Positions 47,331 through 59,499 of a stretch of DNA of 64,000 nucleotides are shown here, piece by piece. The DNA lies in assembly GCA_035610365.1 (NCBI GenBank), contig CM069432.1:79426520-79490519 (forward strand), in the 5' to 3' direction. Origin of the DNA: Aquatica leii. Taxonomy: Eukaryota; Arthropoda; Insecta; Coleoptera; Lampyridae. The position numbers and the translations under genes were made by a program. The notes under the pieces are model-generated. The model was not told the DNA's origin. It did no database searches and saw only the letters and a program-made list of their open reading frames with translations. The first letter of the stretch is position 1. Every line of letters begins with the position of its first letter.

Positions 47331-48080
47331 AGCAAGTTGTCAAACGGAGTTCTAAGAAAGCTAAATTTAAAATGTATGCTTCTTACATTGCAACGTTTTT
47401 TGTTTATTTAGCTGTTTTGTTTTTGATACAACTACAAATTAGCATAATTAATTACACAGTATAGTCATAATCAAGTATATTTTGTTAAGTTAGGTCAGAG
47501 TAAATACGAGGATATAAAGATTGGTATTTGCTGTAATTATTTTACTAACAGTTTATTTTGTGGATGACGGATAATTAAAGTGAACCATGATTAACGCAAT
47601 ACATGAAGACGTTTTCAAATACGGATATTACAGAATTTACCATATCGTTAAAATTTAAACTCAATTTTCACTTATTTTGCAAATTCTTATTTAGACCAAA
47701 TCAATAACACATTAAAAACCTCGCATCGTGAATACTTTGGGAGGGCAGTATTTTGTGCCAATTGCCCTGCCTACCACACGTGAATAAATATAGTATTGCT
47801 ATAAGAATAAAATGTTTATTGTGCATCTTAATAATTAGATAATTAAGTAAACTTAACTATGAAGTAGGGTTTATTTATTAATTTTTTTATTACACCCACA
47901 TACAGGCATGGATCACATCTGATTTGGTATACTAGACGACCTCTTCACTTCAGTTCGAAGTTATGAGGAAACCTATGCCAGCAGTTGGGTAATTGTTTAT
48001 ATCGTTTATATTGTAACAGTAAGCTGTAATATATGTGGGATACGTGTTCCAAGGCCATAAACTACTTTTGCGGAAAGAGT
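47331..48080. other. AT-rich spacer, no gene seen
   Basis: No coding stretch, TIR or tandem array is apparent. Nothing to annotate here. Confidence 0.4.
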
Positions 48081-48240
48081 AAAAAAAGTTTGAAAAAGCC
48101 TGAAAGCTTGAAAACGAAGCCAAGCCTGTATCCACAAACATCAAGCCAAGTCAAGCTTTTGTTTTTAAAAAGCTTGATTTTCAAGCTCAAGTCAAACTTT
48201 TAAGTTTTAAGCCAAGCTACTTGACTTAGTGAATCTCGAG
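48081..48240. repeat. AAGCTTG/CAAGCTT-rich quasi-palindromic repeat
   Basis: The words AAGCTTG, AAGCCAAGC, CAAGCTTTT and TTCAAGCTCAAGTCAA recur in both orientations over 160 bp, which would allow strong folding. No open frame crosses it. Such AAGCTTG-rich stretches occur as parts of insect transposon ends, but I cannot name one here. Confidence 0.45.
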
Positions 48241-51200
48241 CAATGGGTAAAGATTAAAAATAAGTCAAATTAACCGTTTTAAGCATGTTGTTTAAAAATA
48301 CGGGCAATAGTAACAGCATTAATATTATTCTTAAATATTTTAACGATATTAGTAATTTGTATAAAATGTTAATAATTAATCAATACTTTAATAGATATTA
48401 AAAATTTAAAATTATTTCAATTTCTAAATCGGAATTTAAACTGCCTTGCTAGATATAAGAAAAAATAGACTTGTTATGTGATCTGCATTAATTAGTCTTA
48501 AAAGTAATCGTTTTATGATAAACATACCTACATTTTATTTAGGATCACTTTGTTCTTTGTTTAATTTTATAAAAAATATCGATTTAATTCCTGCTTTATG
48601 TTGATTATTGTAGCCTTGAACTTGAAGTTCTTTTTACAAGGAACTGGATAGGTTTTTACTAATTAGTAAATTGTTTTCCAGGGCGTTTTATAAAATCATA
48701 TTAAGTGACAAATAAAGAATAGTAAATATTTAATATAAAACTGTTCCAAATAAAATTACATTTTTTTAAGATCTTGAAACTGGTAATGAAATTGTATGAT
48801 GATGTAATGTGTTGTGAAAAATAATTAAACGTAACCGATTTAAAGTCTATCAAATTAATAAAAATTAAATTTACACAACTTTAAGAGTAAGTCATATTAA
48901 AGCATTTTATGCTATTTTTGTTGAAAAGCACTCACTTCCTTTGCGATAAAACATCACCACAGATTTTTGCTCGTACTATCGTGAATGTGCTTGAATTTTA
49001 TAGACCATCATAATGCATTACGTTCTTTTTAACTTTTATTATAAAATTTCTTTATGTAGATTTACTTTGTTCGTACATTCAAATTTAAAATAATTTTACT
49101 TAGCAACTGTAAAGAAACGTCTTTGTTAAAAAGTTTACTTTTGATTTGAAAACTAGTAAACAACTTCTAGGAATGAAATATGTACAACTGTCTCAATGTT
49201 CACGTTTTACATTTATAAAGTTTTATAAATGCCGCTTGTTTAATTTTTTTTAATGCGACTGTGCATAATGTGCAAAAAATTATAATAGTTAAATGTACAA
49301 CTAATTATTAATAAGCAAAAATTAAGAACAGTTTAAAAACTTTTTTATATTTTACTTAAAATTATAGTAATATAAAATAGTAAATTTATAAAATTTTGTG
49401 TTTATGTAAAAATAATTGTTTTTAATTCGTTATGAGTTATAATAATATTTTTCTTGCCGAAAACATTTAAATACAATGTTTTGTATTTATTGCACGTTTT
49501 TTGTAATTGTGTGTGTTTTAATTTATTTTATTATTTATTTAGTATTTTAGTTTCAGTATCCAGTATTTTATTACCCCTTTATTGTTATATTTAAGAATAC
49601 TCATCATGATATACCTTTATAAAGTTGTTCTTTAATGATGACCTTTATATTTTAGATGTTATTAAAATGCTTACTAAAAAGTAAATAATATAACTTTTAA
49701 ATTCTCGTTTGATGACTACAGTACTCAAATATCAACCGAAAGTAAAATATAGCTACAGTACAGAATTACAGAATTATTTAAAGTAACTAACATGCAATGT
49801 TTTAATTTAAAACGTACGTTGCATTAAAAAATATTCTTTTTCTCCTCACGATTCTCATTTATGGGCAAACATTTCAAATTTAAGCTACTAAAACGTGTCT
49901 ATATCCAACGTGCAATTAATTTAAATGTTTTAAAAAGTTTTATTTTGTTTAAAAAGTGTATAGGTATGTTTTATGTTACTTTATTAATTAAAATTTTACA
50001 ACTTTAAATAGTTATTTATTTAAAAAAAAATTAAAAATTGGTTCAAACTTTTTAATTGATTAATATATAATATAAAGTTATAGTAATACTGCTGTGTTAA
50101 ATGCAATTTGAAACAAAGTATTAATTCAAATGTAGCGTTATATTGATATTAAAATAATTAAAATTTTTATATTTATCAGTGTAGCACTATATTCTGCTTT
50201 TATTAGTATTTTGTATTATTCTAATTCAAATATTATAAAGTTTCCAATAATTACAACTGGTAAAATTTCTTGATACCACTAAAGCTTGAAACAAGAAAAA
50301 ATTTGTAGTAATAAAAATACATAAGAACGAACAAAAATTATAATTAGAATATTACAAATATTTTGAGTGACTACATTATGCAGTCGATTTTTATAAAACG
50401 GTAACAAGTAAAAAAATTAAAAAAATAGTGAAGCGATTAACAAAAAAAATGCAAATAACAGCAATTTTATCAACATGAAGAATCAGAAATAAAACATAAA
50501 AACTTAAAACTAAGAAAATCGTTTGAATTTGATATCCGACGTTTTTCGATAAAGATAGACGTTGGACGTTGACAAAAAGAAGTAGAAACTAAAGTGTTAA
50601 TAGAATGGAATAACCATTCGTACAGTTTTTGTTTTGAATATAGCATTTCGTAAACACAGATCAAGTTAAAAAATAGATATAACGGTCATTTGCGTTGTAA
50701 TGGTGAACATTTTGAACGTTTAAATTACAGAAATGAAAAAATAAATATAATGTTTATTTAGGTACTGTTAATTCTGACGGATACAGTATCTGCTTTGTTA
50801 AATTTATAATCAAAAACAAAAAGTTTCCTTTACGTGGTCATATGATAAGGTAGATAATAGCTTCTCAAACACAAAATGTCATATCAAAAATGAAAGAACC
50901 CCATTTGTTGCAACTTAAAATGTAGAAATAAGTAAATGTTATCAGTTTTTTAATACTTCTAAAATAAACTGGTAAAAACATCAATCTATTTTTGAGTACT
51001 GATACGCCGTAAAAGGACAAAATGACTGTCTATTGTCTATCTTGTCACAAGCACAGAAAACATGATATATTCCACAAGTATTAAACAGAATTTGATGTTT
51101 TGTTAGGTTTAACAAATGTTTTATTTTGTCTTATGTTAGTGTTATAAACAGCTTTGAAGTTTTGTTTTTTAAGTATTCTTCCAATTTTATCAGTTGTGTT

Positions 51201-51349
51201 TGCACTAATTTTTTTATTTAGTTGAAGTGTTTGTAAAGTAAAGATACTTTTTCATTTGGCTTTTGCTGAAAGCGTTTCTATCAAGAAATAGTATGGTACT
51301 ATTTTTTTTCAATACTTAGCTTTATGCTTGGATGTTGATTTTTTAAGAA
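48241..51349. other. AT-rich region, no gene recognised
   Basis: About 3 kb of very AT-rich sequence with short accidental frames only. Confidence 0.4.
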
Positions 51350-51659
51350 TTGAAGAAAACATTGTAATTTACCTCTGTCGTTAAAAAGATTGCAAAAACA
51401 TTATCAACATTATCTGTTCCTTGTAAGTCTTCCAATACTTCTCGGTATGTTCTTCTTCTCCATGTATTTTCTTTTTTGCTCTTAATATTCTTTTTATAAT
51501 CTCTTTTTTTATCTTGCCAGCTTACCTTAGTTGCTTTTGTTTAGATTCACTCCTATACACTACTGTTGGTCAAATTGTTGTTTAGTATATGATCAATTTG
51601 TTTTTTTTGTTTAAAGCACCCACACATTTGTTTTTATTTGTTATTCGGGTTATTATTTC

Positions 51660-52450
51660 TTTTGGATTATTGTTGTCTGCTGTTATTGTTACCTTTAAGA
51701 ACTTGAATTAAGAACTTGAATTCCTCTATTTTTTCAAATATGTATTCTCTATCATTCTGACATTTTATTTTATATTTGTTTACGGTTGGTCTCATTGACT
51801 TGGCTGTTTTTTCAAGGTTACTAAATTGAATTTTTAATACGTTTGTTGTTGTTAATATCGTGAGGTCCTCGGCGTAGAACAACACACTGGTGATTTTTAT
51901 TTATGATGGTTTTTTCTTCGTTTAATTTGCTACTTCTTATTATTTATTGTAATACCAGGTTGGATGATAGTGAAGAGAAAGGATCAGCCCTTTGTTTTCT
52001 TATTACTGTGTCATAGGCTTGTGAGAAGTCTAGGAAAAGAGCGTGGATATCTATATTGTATTTGTAGTTGCTTATTTGTATCTGTTTCAATGTTTATATT
52101 TGGTGTATGGCTGACCTCGCTTTTTCGAAGCCTCTTAATTCCCTTAATTGTGTTTTTTCAATTTTTCTTTTAATAGACTTGTTACGAAACATCTTTTTTA
52201 GCCCTTGGTTTGTGTATTTGTGTGATTATGGTTTCAGACCATCCTTCTGGCATTTTTTCTTTTTGCGATACTTTTTTTATTAGGTTACATATGTTGTTAG
52301 TCAGCAGATCTCTCCCTTTAATTAATTTTGTTAATATTTTGTGTACTAATTTATTATTTTTTAATTTCCATATTACTTTTGTTATTTTTTCGCTCGTGGG
52401 AAGATCGTTTTTTTCTAGTTCTTCTTGCATTTCTGATCCCTCACTTGTTC
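51660..52450 (-). pseudogene. LINE reverse transcriptase, broken
   Basis: Pieces in order are KVIWKLKNNKLVHKILTKLIKG and MPEGWSETIITQIHKP (52400-52190), GFEKARSAIHQI (about 52110), HALFLDFSQAYDTVIR with motif A Asp (about 52040-52000), and LFYAEDLTIL, motif C with Glu in place of the first Asp (about 51880). Motif B is not clearly readable. The altered motif C and multiple frame changes show it is inactive. Confidence 0.75.
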
Positions 52451-52737
52451 ATACGGTTCTGTATTAGTATTTAGTCCTTCTGTAAAAGGTATTTTCCACT
52501 TTATAATATTTTCTTTGAGTCACCTATCAAGTTTCCTTTTTTATTTCTATAGAATTTTGTCGTGTGAGTTACTCCTTTTTTTAAACTTGTTGATGTTAGA
52601 GTAGAAGGCTTTACTATCTTTATTATTGTAGTTTTCTTCTATTTCCTTTATTTGACTTGTTAGGAATTGTTTTTTTATTCTGCATTTTTGTTTTGTTATG
52701 TATTTTTTCTCGGTGTAATATATTTTATAATTGTTCT

Positions 52738-52764
52738 GTATTAGTATTAGTATTAGTATTAGTA
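52738..52764. repeat. Short (ATTAGT)n microsatellite
   Basis: Four to five copies of ATTAGT stand in a row inside the LINE remnant. Confidence 0.8.
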
Positions 52765-52999
52765 CTTTATGTCTGACCTTTTTTTTCTTTTCTACTGCTT
52801 CCTAGTATTCTGCCGTTTTGTTTCGTTTATTAATTGTTTTAGTGATTTCCAATATTTAGTTACATTTTCTTTTTCCAGGTCTTATAATCTCGCGTTTATT
52901 TATCTTATGTATCCCGTTTATGTTGTTTCGGTTTTTAGTTTAGCGTAGTTCAGTCTCTTGCGTTTATGATTTGTGTTGTATGCTGTCGTGTGCGGTTTT

Positions 53000-53461
53000 C
53001 TTGTGTTTTTATTTTTATCAAAAAATAGTCAGAATGTTTGCCTTCTCCTAAGAATCGTATGTTTGTAGTAATCTTAACGTGTTGTTCTTTTATTAGTACA
53101 TGATCGATCTGATTTATTGCTTTCCATTTTGGTGATATCCAGATACATACCTTTGTGTATGTCTTTGTATTAGAAATGCGTGTTTCTAATTCTTATATTT
53201 TTATTTCAATTGCAAGTACAATGATTCTTTTCCCGTTATTGTTTGTGTTTTATGTAGGCTTTGGTTTCTTATTGTTGGTATATACATCTTTTCTTTTCCT
53301 ATTTTTGCTTTTGTGTTTTCTAGCGCTACTTTGATGTCGTAGTTAAGAATTTTTTCATATTCCAGATTCAGGATTTGATAAAATTTGTCTTTTTCCTCAG
53401 TTGGAACGTGTATGTTTAATAAGCTAATTAAGCATATTCCTAGTATTTTCTTAACATTCAC
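53000..53461 (-). pseudogene. LINE APE-like endonuclease, broken
   Basis: An 87-codon frame holds LISLLNIHVPTEEKDKFYQ, DIKVALENTKAKIGKE (where GDFNAKIG is normal, so the catalytic Asp-Asn is lost) and MYIPTIRNQSLHK. Further along in another frame are NTKTYTKVCIWISPKWKAINQIDHVLI and, near 53030, HSDYFLIKI where DSDH is usual. The motif order is right for the CFDP2/BovB-like endonuclease class. Stops and frameshifts separate the pieces. Confidence 0.75.
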
Positions 53462-53824
53462 GCTATTAAAAAATGTGTATTCTTCTACATATATTGTTAA
53501 TCCACTTTTTGCATCATTTCTCTTGTTATATGAGTTATTTTATATTGGATGTTTCATTCTTCCATTGTTAGATGGTTTCAATAATTTTTTTCTCTATTAT
53601 TCGTTGTTTGTCCTCTCAGTTGACCACTTCTGCTATTGTCTTTTTTCTCCGATTACGTATGCTGCTTTGATGCTATACTTTGCGTTAATTTTTTTTAATA
53701 AATACTTCCACGTTGTCTTTTACACTTTCTTGAGTTTTTAGTCCTGTTATGACACAGTTATTCTTTCTACTGTTTTTTTTCCATTGTCAATAGCTTAAAT
53801 CTATTACAACTGCCACCGTTTGAT

Positions 53825-54213
53825 TCCTTTACTTAGATGATATAATTGTTTTTGGAAATAATTTGTATAATTTTAATAAAAATTTGATTACGGTTGTGCA
53901 ACGATTTAAGGAAGTAAACTTAAAATTAAATCCAAATAAATGTAATAAATATTATACCTAGGTTATACGATCACAGCAAACGGAATAAACCTTGATCCTG
54001 AAAAAATTAAAGTAGTAAAGAAATATACGACTCTTAATGATGCTGCAGAAGTCAAAATATTCGTGGCATTTGTTAATTATTATTAGCGTTTTATAAAAAA
54101 AATTGCTAACATAGTAGAACCATTAAACAAATTGACAAGAACATGTGTGATGTTAGAATAGAACGCTAAATATCAAAAATCATTTGAAACTTTAAGACAA
54201 GCATTATTAAATT
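53825..54213 (+). mobile_element. Ty3/gypsy reverse transcriptase fragment (fossil)
   Basis: Plus-strand pieces include YLDDIIVFG, the active-site region, followed by an NLKLNPNKC stretch, GYTITANGI, and FVNYYRRFIKK-like and PLNKLT words in the order of a gypsy reverse transcriptase thumb. No LTR or other part is near. It is a broken fragment with several breaks, and appears old. Its sequence is not a close copy of element A at the left of the window. Confidence 0.7.
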
Positions 54214-54740
54214 TAAAATATTAAGCTTTCGCGGTTATTTTGTTTATGATTATAAGCTACTTTTGATTTAGACCGCGTCGTAGTTAAACACCCTGACTTT
54301 TTAGGCTTGGTCCTAGTTTTTTCTTGAGAGCCAAAACAAGAAGTAGAACTTGGCCTTTGCCGTATTGTCGTTCGAACTGACGTTTCGAAAAACATTGCAC
54401 CTTGCATTTTCAAAATGGTAAATGAAGCAACTGGTAAACTGAAGCAAAAAGGGTAAGTGACGATATTTAAGTCATTAGCGGTTAGCGTAATTACCGGACC
54501 TTATCTTTCCGTTACCGCTTGACTGACTTCGTAATTACTCGGAGTAAGTGTTTGTGTCCTTTCCAAGAAGGTTGATCTTTGTTTTAGAAAGAGATTTGCT
54601 GACGCAGACGCAGATTTGCTGCGTCTTAAACCGTTTTCTCGGTTCATATTATATGGATGTTTTGTCAAAGTTTAGTGTGTGTCCTTCGTTCCACACGTGT
54701 TCCGTCACTGCACTACAACGCAGTCTAAACCTAAAGTCGC
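54214..54740 (-). mobile_element. Penelope-like element 3' end with GIY-YIG endonuclease remnant
   Basis: On the minus strand AVTEHVWNEGHTLNFDKTSI (about 54715-54655) matches the end of the GIY-YIG endonuclease of Penelope-like elements (usually HxxxxGHxFNFDxxxIL). It is followed by degraded linker words near VITLTANDLNI (54490) and a 66-codon frame with FETSVRTTIRQRPSSTSCF to 54213. A stop interrupts the first piece. The reverse transcriptase, which would lie upstream beyond 54740, is not visible. Penelope-like elements pair a telomerase-like reverse transcriptase with this nuclease. The call rests mainly on the first piece. Confidence 0.6.
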
Positions 54741-54861
54741 TTATACATAATTAATTATCAAGTTTACCAATTTTAGAGTATTCTAATTTTTCAAATTTTA
54801 ATCGGGTAATGCTTAAGTGTGATGAGTGAGAATTCGCGATGGAGCTTGTTTTTATATACAA

Positions 54862-54890
54862 TTGATATATGAGTTAGCAATCTAGTTTAT
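54862..54890. repeat. Small dispersed repeat, copy 1
   Basis: TTGATATATGAGTTAGCAATCTAGT resembles CTGATATACGAGGTAGCAATCCAGT at 55968. The pair lies about 1.1 kb apart in the same orientation. It may mark the ends of a decayed element, but no other shared sequence was seen. Confidence 0.4.
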
Positions 54891-55397
54891 TATTATATTG
54901 GCCTATCCCTATTTACTTGGTTTGTTAGGTACCGAACTAAACCCATCACAGGGTGTAAACAAAGACATGATCGTAAATACCTTACATTGTAATCTTTGTG
55001 GTGCTTATTTCAGACAATTAAATTGTTAAATCCAGTGATCTATTTTAAAACAAAATTAATAGAAATAATATCGTTTTTGTGCTGCCAACATAGCAAACGT
55101 CAATATTCGTTCGTTAGTGTAGTTACGTAATGAACGAAAAAAGCTCTAGGGTGGCAAAATGAAAACTAGGAATCCACATAAAAGTAAGTGTTCAAATTCA
55201 ATTAATATATTATAACGAGTATGCGACAGGTGGAAAAATCATTAAAAAAAACTTGAAATTCAGTTAAAATTGAAGAAAAACGATGTTAAAGTTAATGTCA
55301 AATTTGACAGATTTAGTAATAAATGTAGTACCAACATTTTCAAAAAAAAAATGTAATTTTATAAAAGGCAACACAAAAAATAATGTACATTACTCTC

Positions 55398-55493
55398 GTC
55401 GAAAGAATCATAGCATAACTCACTCACATGCAACGCTCGGCCGTGCGGCCTCGCGTCGCATTAACGTTCGTTATGCTATTTCTTACTTTCGAC
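55398..55493. repeat. CpG-rich hairpin of 96 bp
   Basis: GTCGAAAG at 55398 pairs with CTTTCGAC at 55486, and TAGCATAAC at 55411 with GTTATGCTA at 55470. The loop is unusually GC- and CpG-rich for this window (CGCTCGGCCGTGCGGCC). It resembles a foldback MITE. No flanking duplication is clear. The open frame that crosses it (55283-55522) has no family features. Confidence 0.6.
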
Positions 55494-57343
55494 TCTTTTT
55501 ACGTAAACTACTATTTAATTAAGTTAACTATGTGAATGTGATTGCATCATTAATTTTTCTTGTATAATAAAAATAAAAATTTTTGCTGTTACGTTGCTGA
55601 TAAAGCATCGCGGTATATATTTTAACTGCACAAAACAAAGATTTGTTTAGCTAATTCTATTGCACAATTAACTTTTTAAAAACCAAAGCAATTATTTTGA
55701 CGGAAGGTGCCAACATTTACATTTGTTGAACTAACGGAATCAAAAACTCATCGGTTACTCAAACAGTAAACAATCAGCGCCGGTGTGAAGTTAGTTTTGT
55801 ACTTTACAAAAAAATTGAAATGTCGAAATTTCAATGTAATAATAAAAATAATTAATACTTTTTGCTGTATTTAATTTACTTTTAAAATTATATTTAAATT
55901 TGAGTATTCTTACTTCTTGCTTTACTCTACAAATGGCTGATTTTGATTTTTCTTTTTATGTACTGCTGATATACGAGGTAGCAATCCAGTATAGCCAAGA
56001 AAAAAGTCTTGGAACAAACAAAATGTATTGTTATTTTTTAACATGACGTGCAAATTATACAAACTGACAAACATAATTTAACCGTTAGTAAGAAAATGTT
56101 GAAATAGTAAGATTGAGTTTATTCTTATGTTTGCTAATATGGATTTGATTAGTACATAGCTACTATTGGATTTCTGTGTGCATCTCTTTATTCTTTCTAG
56201 TGTTTTATAATTTGACCGTCATTTAACTTAAAATTCGTATTGGTTTTTAATACACGTGTAGCTTTTATTTATTATAGCTTATTAATAAATTAATTGTTTA
56301 ACTAAAATGTATAAATACTACTTAGACGTTGAGATTTTACAATGTTTTTGCATTTAATTAATTTTTTAAAGAAGTAGATTTAAGTTCGTTTAAAAAACAA
56401 CTTTTTAAGCACCATAAACGTTCATAATAACAAATAAACTACAAACTGATTTAAATATATACTATCGATAAAAACTAATAACATAACTAATATTCTTATT
56501 GTTTTTAAATTAAAATTTAGAATTATTATGAAAATGTAAAGATTAATAAAATGTTGGTTAAGAATGTCGAGAAATAAAAAGAACCAAATCATTCTTTATC
56601 TTGTTTTATAGTTCATGCATTAAAAATTTGTTTAGAATATTTTATTAAACGTAGACTGACAAAATGGTGTAAATAATCGATTCTATTACCGTTGCATTAC
56701 TTCTTTATAAACGAGAATGAAATTTTGTACTTGTAGGGAATTGCTAAAACATGATTCTCATTCTACGAAAAATGTAGCGGAAGCTTAAAATGCTTCAAGA
56801 AATGGAAGTACTTATTTTGATGGATAATAACATCGATTTGCCACTTTTGCATCATCTACTATATAAATTAGATTAAATTTTACAGATGCAGTTAATTAAT
56901 AACACAAAAGTTATATAAATTGCGTAACAATTATGAATAGGTGTTATCAATTCAATAGTCAGTTACTTCATATCCATTTGTAACTGTTAAGTGTATATAC
57001 CGACTAAAACAAATGTCTTGACAAAACTTGTTTGCTATACTTCTATTTGAAAGAGATTAAATATTTCAATGCTTTAACCGTTTTTCATATCTAGTTTTTT
57101 AATTTTCTTTTAGCGTTGTTGTAAAACATAGACGACTATGATCATTAATTACAAAAAAGCTTCTAAATTTTTTGGTAAAATTAATTGTTTTATATGTTCA
57201 ATCAAAATTAGTTGTTAGAGAGTAAAATTAAAATTGGAAACTACTGTACAAGGAATATTGCAATAGAGCGTTATGTTTTCTAATAAATTAAGAATATTTG
57301 TTTTTAGAAATGTAATAATAATAACAATAATAATAACTATAAA
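55494..57343. other. AT-rich region, no gene recognised
   Basis: AT-rich sequence with the second copy of the small dispersed repeat at 55966-55995 and otherwise nothing I can name. Confidence 0.4.
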
Positions 57344-58829
57344 CAATAGTGTTGAGTTAGCAACGCTTGCAATTCCATTTGTTAGTTAATGTAATACTAA
57401 TTATAAAAAATAAAAATTAATGTTACATGTCTCTATTTTGCATTCTTTAAAAATCTTTATTCTAAATTAAAATTAACGCCACTACTGATTGTCATTTTAC
57501 TTTACGCAATACTGCAACTAATGGCTCTCTTACTCGTTCTTTACCGCTACGACATGTAAGTAATTTCCTTTTTGTTGAATTTTTTTCAGTAGTGATTTTT
57601 TTCTTTTTACTTTTTTTTAGCGAGTTTCGGAGGATTGCCATGCTGTCTTTGTACCCAGGTGTTTTTGGGATATGTAACATGTGGAGCTGGCATTGTCTTA
57701 TGTAATCAGAAGAGACGAGAGAACTCACACCTGTTTAAGTATTGTACTACTTTAATGATTTATTAACTGTCAGCCTTTAGCCTATAACGTATTTTATGTA
57801 GTTATAACGTTAGATCATACTGACTTAAATTTATTAGCAGTCGTAAACTTTATATCATCTGTTACTTTATGAATTGTCGTTAAATACGTTGACGTAACTT
57901 TTGTCAAGTATTTTCGATCATTTGAAAGCAGTCATAGCCAAAGACAAAATAAAATTAACCGTCATACATAAGCTTTTTAGATCATATAAAAGGGAGTAGT
58001 GGAAGTCACTACTGTTGACGAAGAACTGTCGGTTGAGTAAGATTTGTGCTCATATTTTACTTTTTTTGCAACTCATTATTTTTATTGTGAATTGTCGATT
58101 TAATTCGCGACTGCATAGTATACGAGGCAGTTTGATCGAATAATATTTATATTTAAATCATGCACTTATAACATTTGTTGGTAATTGAATGTAATTACCT
58201 GTATGGCGAGTTGCCTGAACGAAAGGGTCGACATTGATATTATAGCTGTGATATTACTATATTAGTCGACAAATCTATAATTGTTATTGGTCTACCTCTT
58301 TTTCTGTTGATTTTATTGACTAGTTTCTCTAAGGTAAAATAAATATATTGTTGTTAGAAGCCGTGTTTTGCCAATTTGTTCTTTCTAGCAATCCATAGAT
58401 TTAAACAAGATCTGTATTGAATGATATTTATTTATTTTGGCGCATTTTTAATGTATTGTAGGATTAGCTCATCGTGACGTCCGGTTGCCGATACAACTAT
58501 TTTAGTCGATTGCTTTTAAGTTGCGAGAAAATTCTCGTAACAGTAATTTAAATAAAGTGCATTGGGTGTTCAACCTGTACAACATTCTTTAATTAAATAA
58601 CGTTACATATACAAATTAACTTATCATACATAAAAATTATTAACTAACAAAATATGTCCAAAATAATTTTATTTTGGATCATATAGAACCGAGAAGAACA
58701 ACAGAGTTAACCAAATTTATATTTATATAATATAAATAACGACATGTAACATTAGTTTTTATTTTTTTATAATTAGTATTACATTAACTAACAAACGGAA
58801 TTGCCACCGTTGCTAACTCAACACTATTG
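57344..58829. mobile_element. TIR element of 1.49 kb with ~95-bp arms
   Basis: 57344-57435 and 58735-58829 are inverted copies at about 90%, starting CAATAGTGTTGAGTTAGCAACG and containing TTTGTTAGTTAATGTAATAC. Arms are long and close in sequence, so the element is fairly young. The superfamily is not assigned because no clear target duplication flanks it. No transposase is seen. The interior holds one minus-strand frame that may be an exon (57492-57728). Confidence 0.7.
57492..57736 (-). CDS. Possible terminal exon inside the TIR element, unknown
   Basis: On the minus strand a CTTAAACAG acceptor-like word is followed by about 80 open codons to a TGA at 57492. The residues look protein-like: SSLVSSDYIRQCQLHMLHIPKTPGYKD, then a lysine-rich run (KKSKKKKITTEKN) and RKLLTCRSGKERVREPLVAVLRKVK. 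The basic run may be a nuclear localisation signal. I do not recognise the family. It could be the last exon of a transposase, of a captured host gene, or chance. Confidence 0.35.
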
Positions 58830-59480
58830 CTGAAAACTGTTCATTTAACTGTGACTGTATTTATGCTTAACTCCTTCTATTACTAGATAAAATGCAATTA
58901 CATTTTTTAATGCTTTTCTTTCTTTTATAAAAGGTTATGACTTTGTTTCGATTTTATTTAACCTATACAAAAAAAAATTATGAATAAATATTTCATTTTC
59001 TAGAAAATTAACTTTTGTTACACATGTACTATTTGAGTCTACTTGAGCCAAACCAGTAAAACACAGTTTGTTACTAACGTATTTTTTAAATTGTATTTGT
59101 AGTTTGTACATAATGACTTACCTTATGCATAACTTTTTTTACGAATAAGTTCAAAATATTTTTTTTTGTTTGAATCAGTTTCAAAGTAGAGGTGAATGTG
59201 TCATTTTTGACATATATAACATTTATGTGATATAGTTCAGTTTTTGATTTTGGTCGTGCTGTGTAAGTGTAGGTAGGTTGCAAATAAATAAATTATAACT
59301 ATAAACACCTCTTTTTATATTGTTTTCAAAATATGAAACTCGATTTCTAGAGGAAGAACTGAAAACATTATGTAATGTATCTGACATGTATATGATCTAT
59401 TTCAGAAACAAAAATACAAGTGATAATCAATGTAAAATATCATAGTCGGATAATGAGTTTAGTGACGTAAATAATACCAC
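58830..59480. other. AT-rich spacer, no gene seen
   Basis: No recognisable coding sequence or repeat edge. Confidence 0.4.
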
Positions 59481-59499
59481 AACAAACTAACATGTAAAT

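Larger units (their letters stand above)
51350..53560 (-). mobile_element. RTE-like LINE remnant, endonuclease and reverse transcriptase
   Basis: On the minus strand the order is endonuclease (53461 to about 53000), linker, then reverse transcriptase (52450 to about 51660). The plus strand is T-rich throughout, the mirror of the A-rich coding strand. No target duplication or tail was identified. Compared with a whole element of about 3 kb it is shortened and heavily decayed. A second LINE of similar type lies at 29968-31122. They show the same protein words but are not obviously the same family at the DNA level. Confidence 0.75.
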
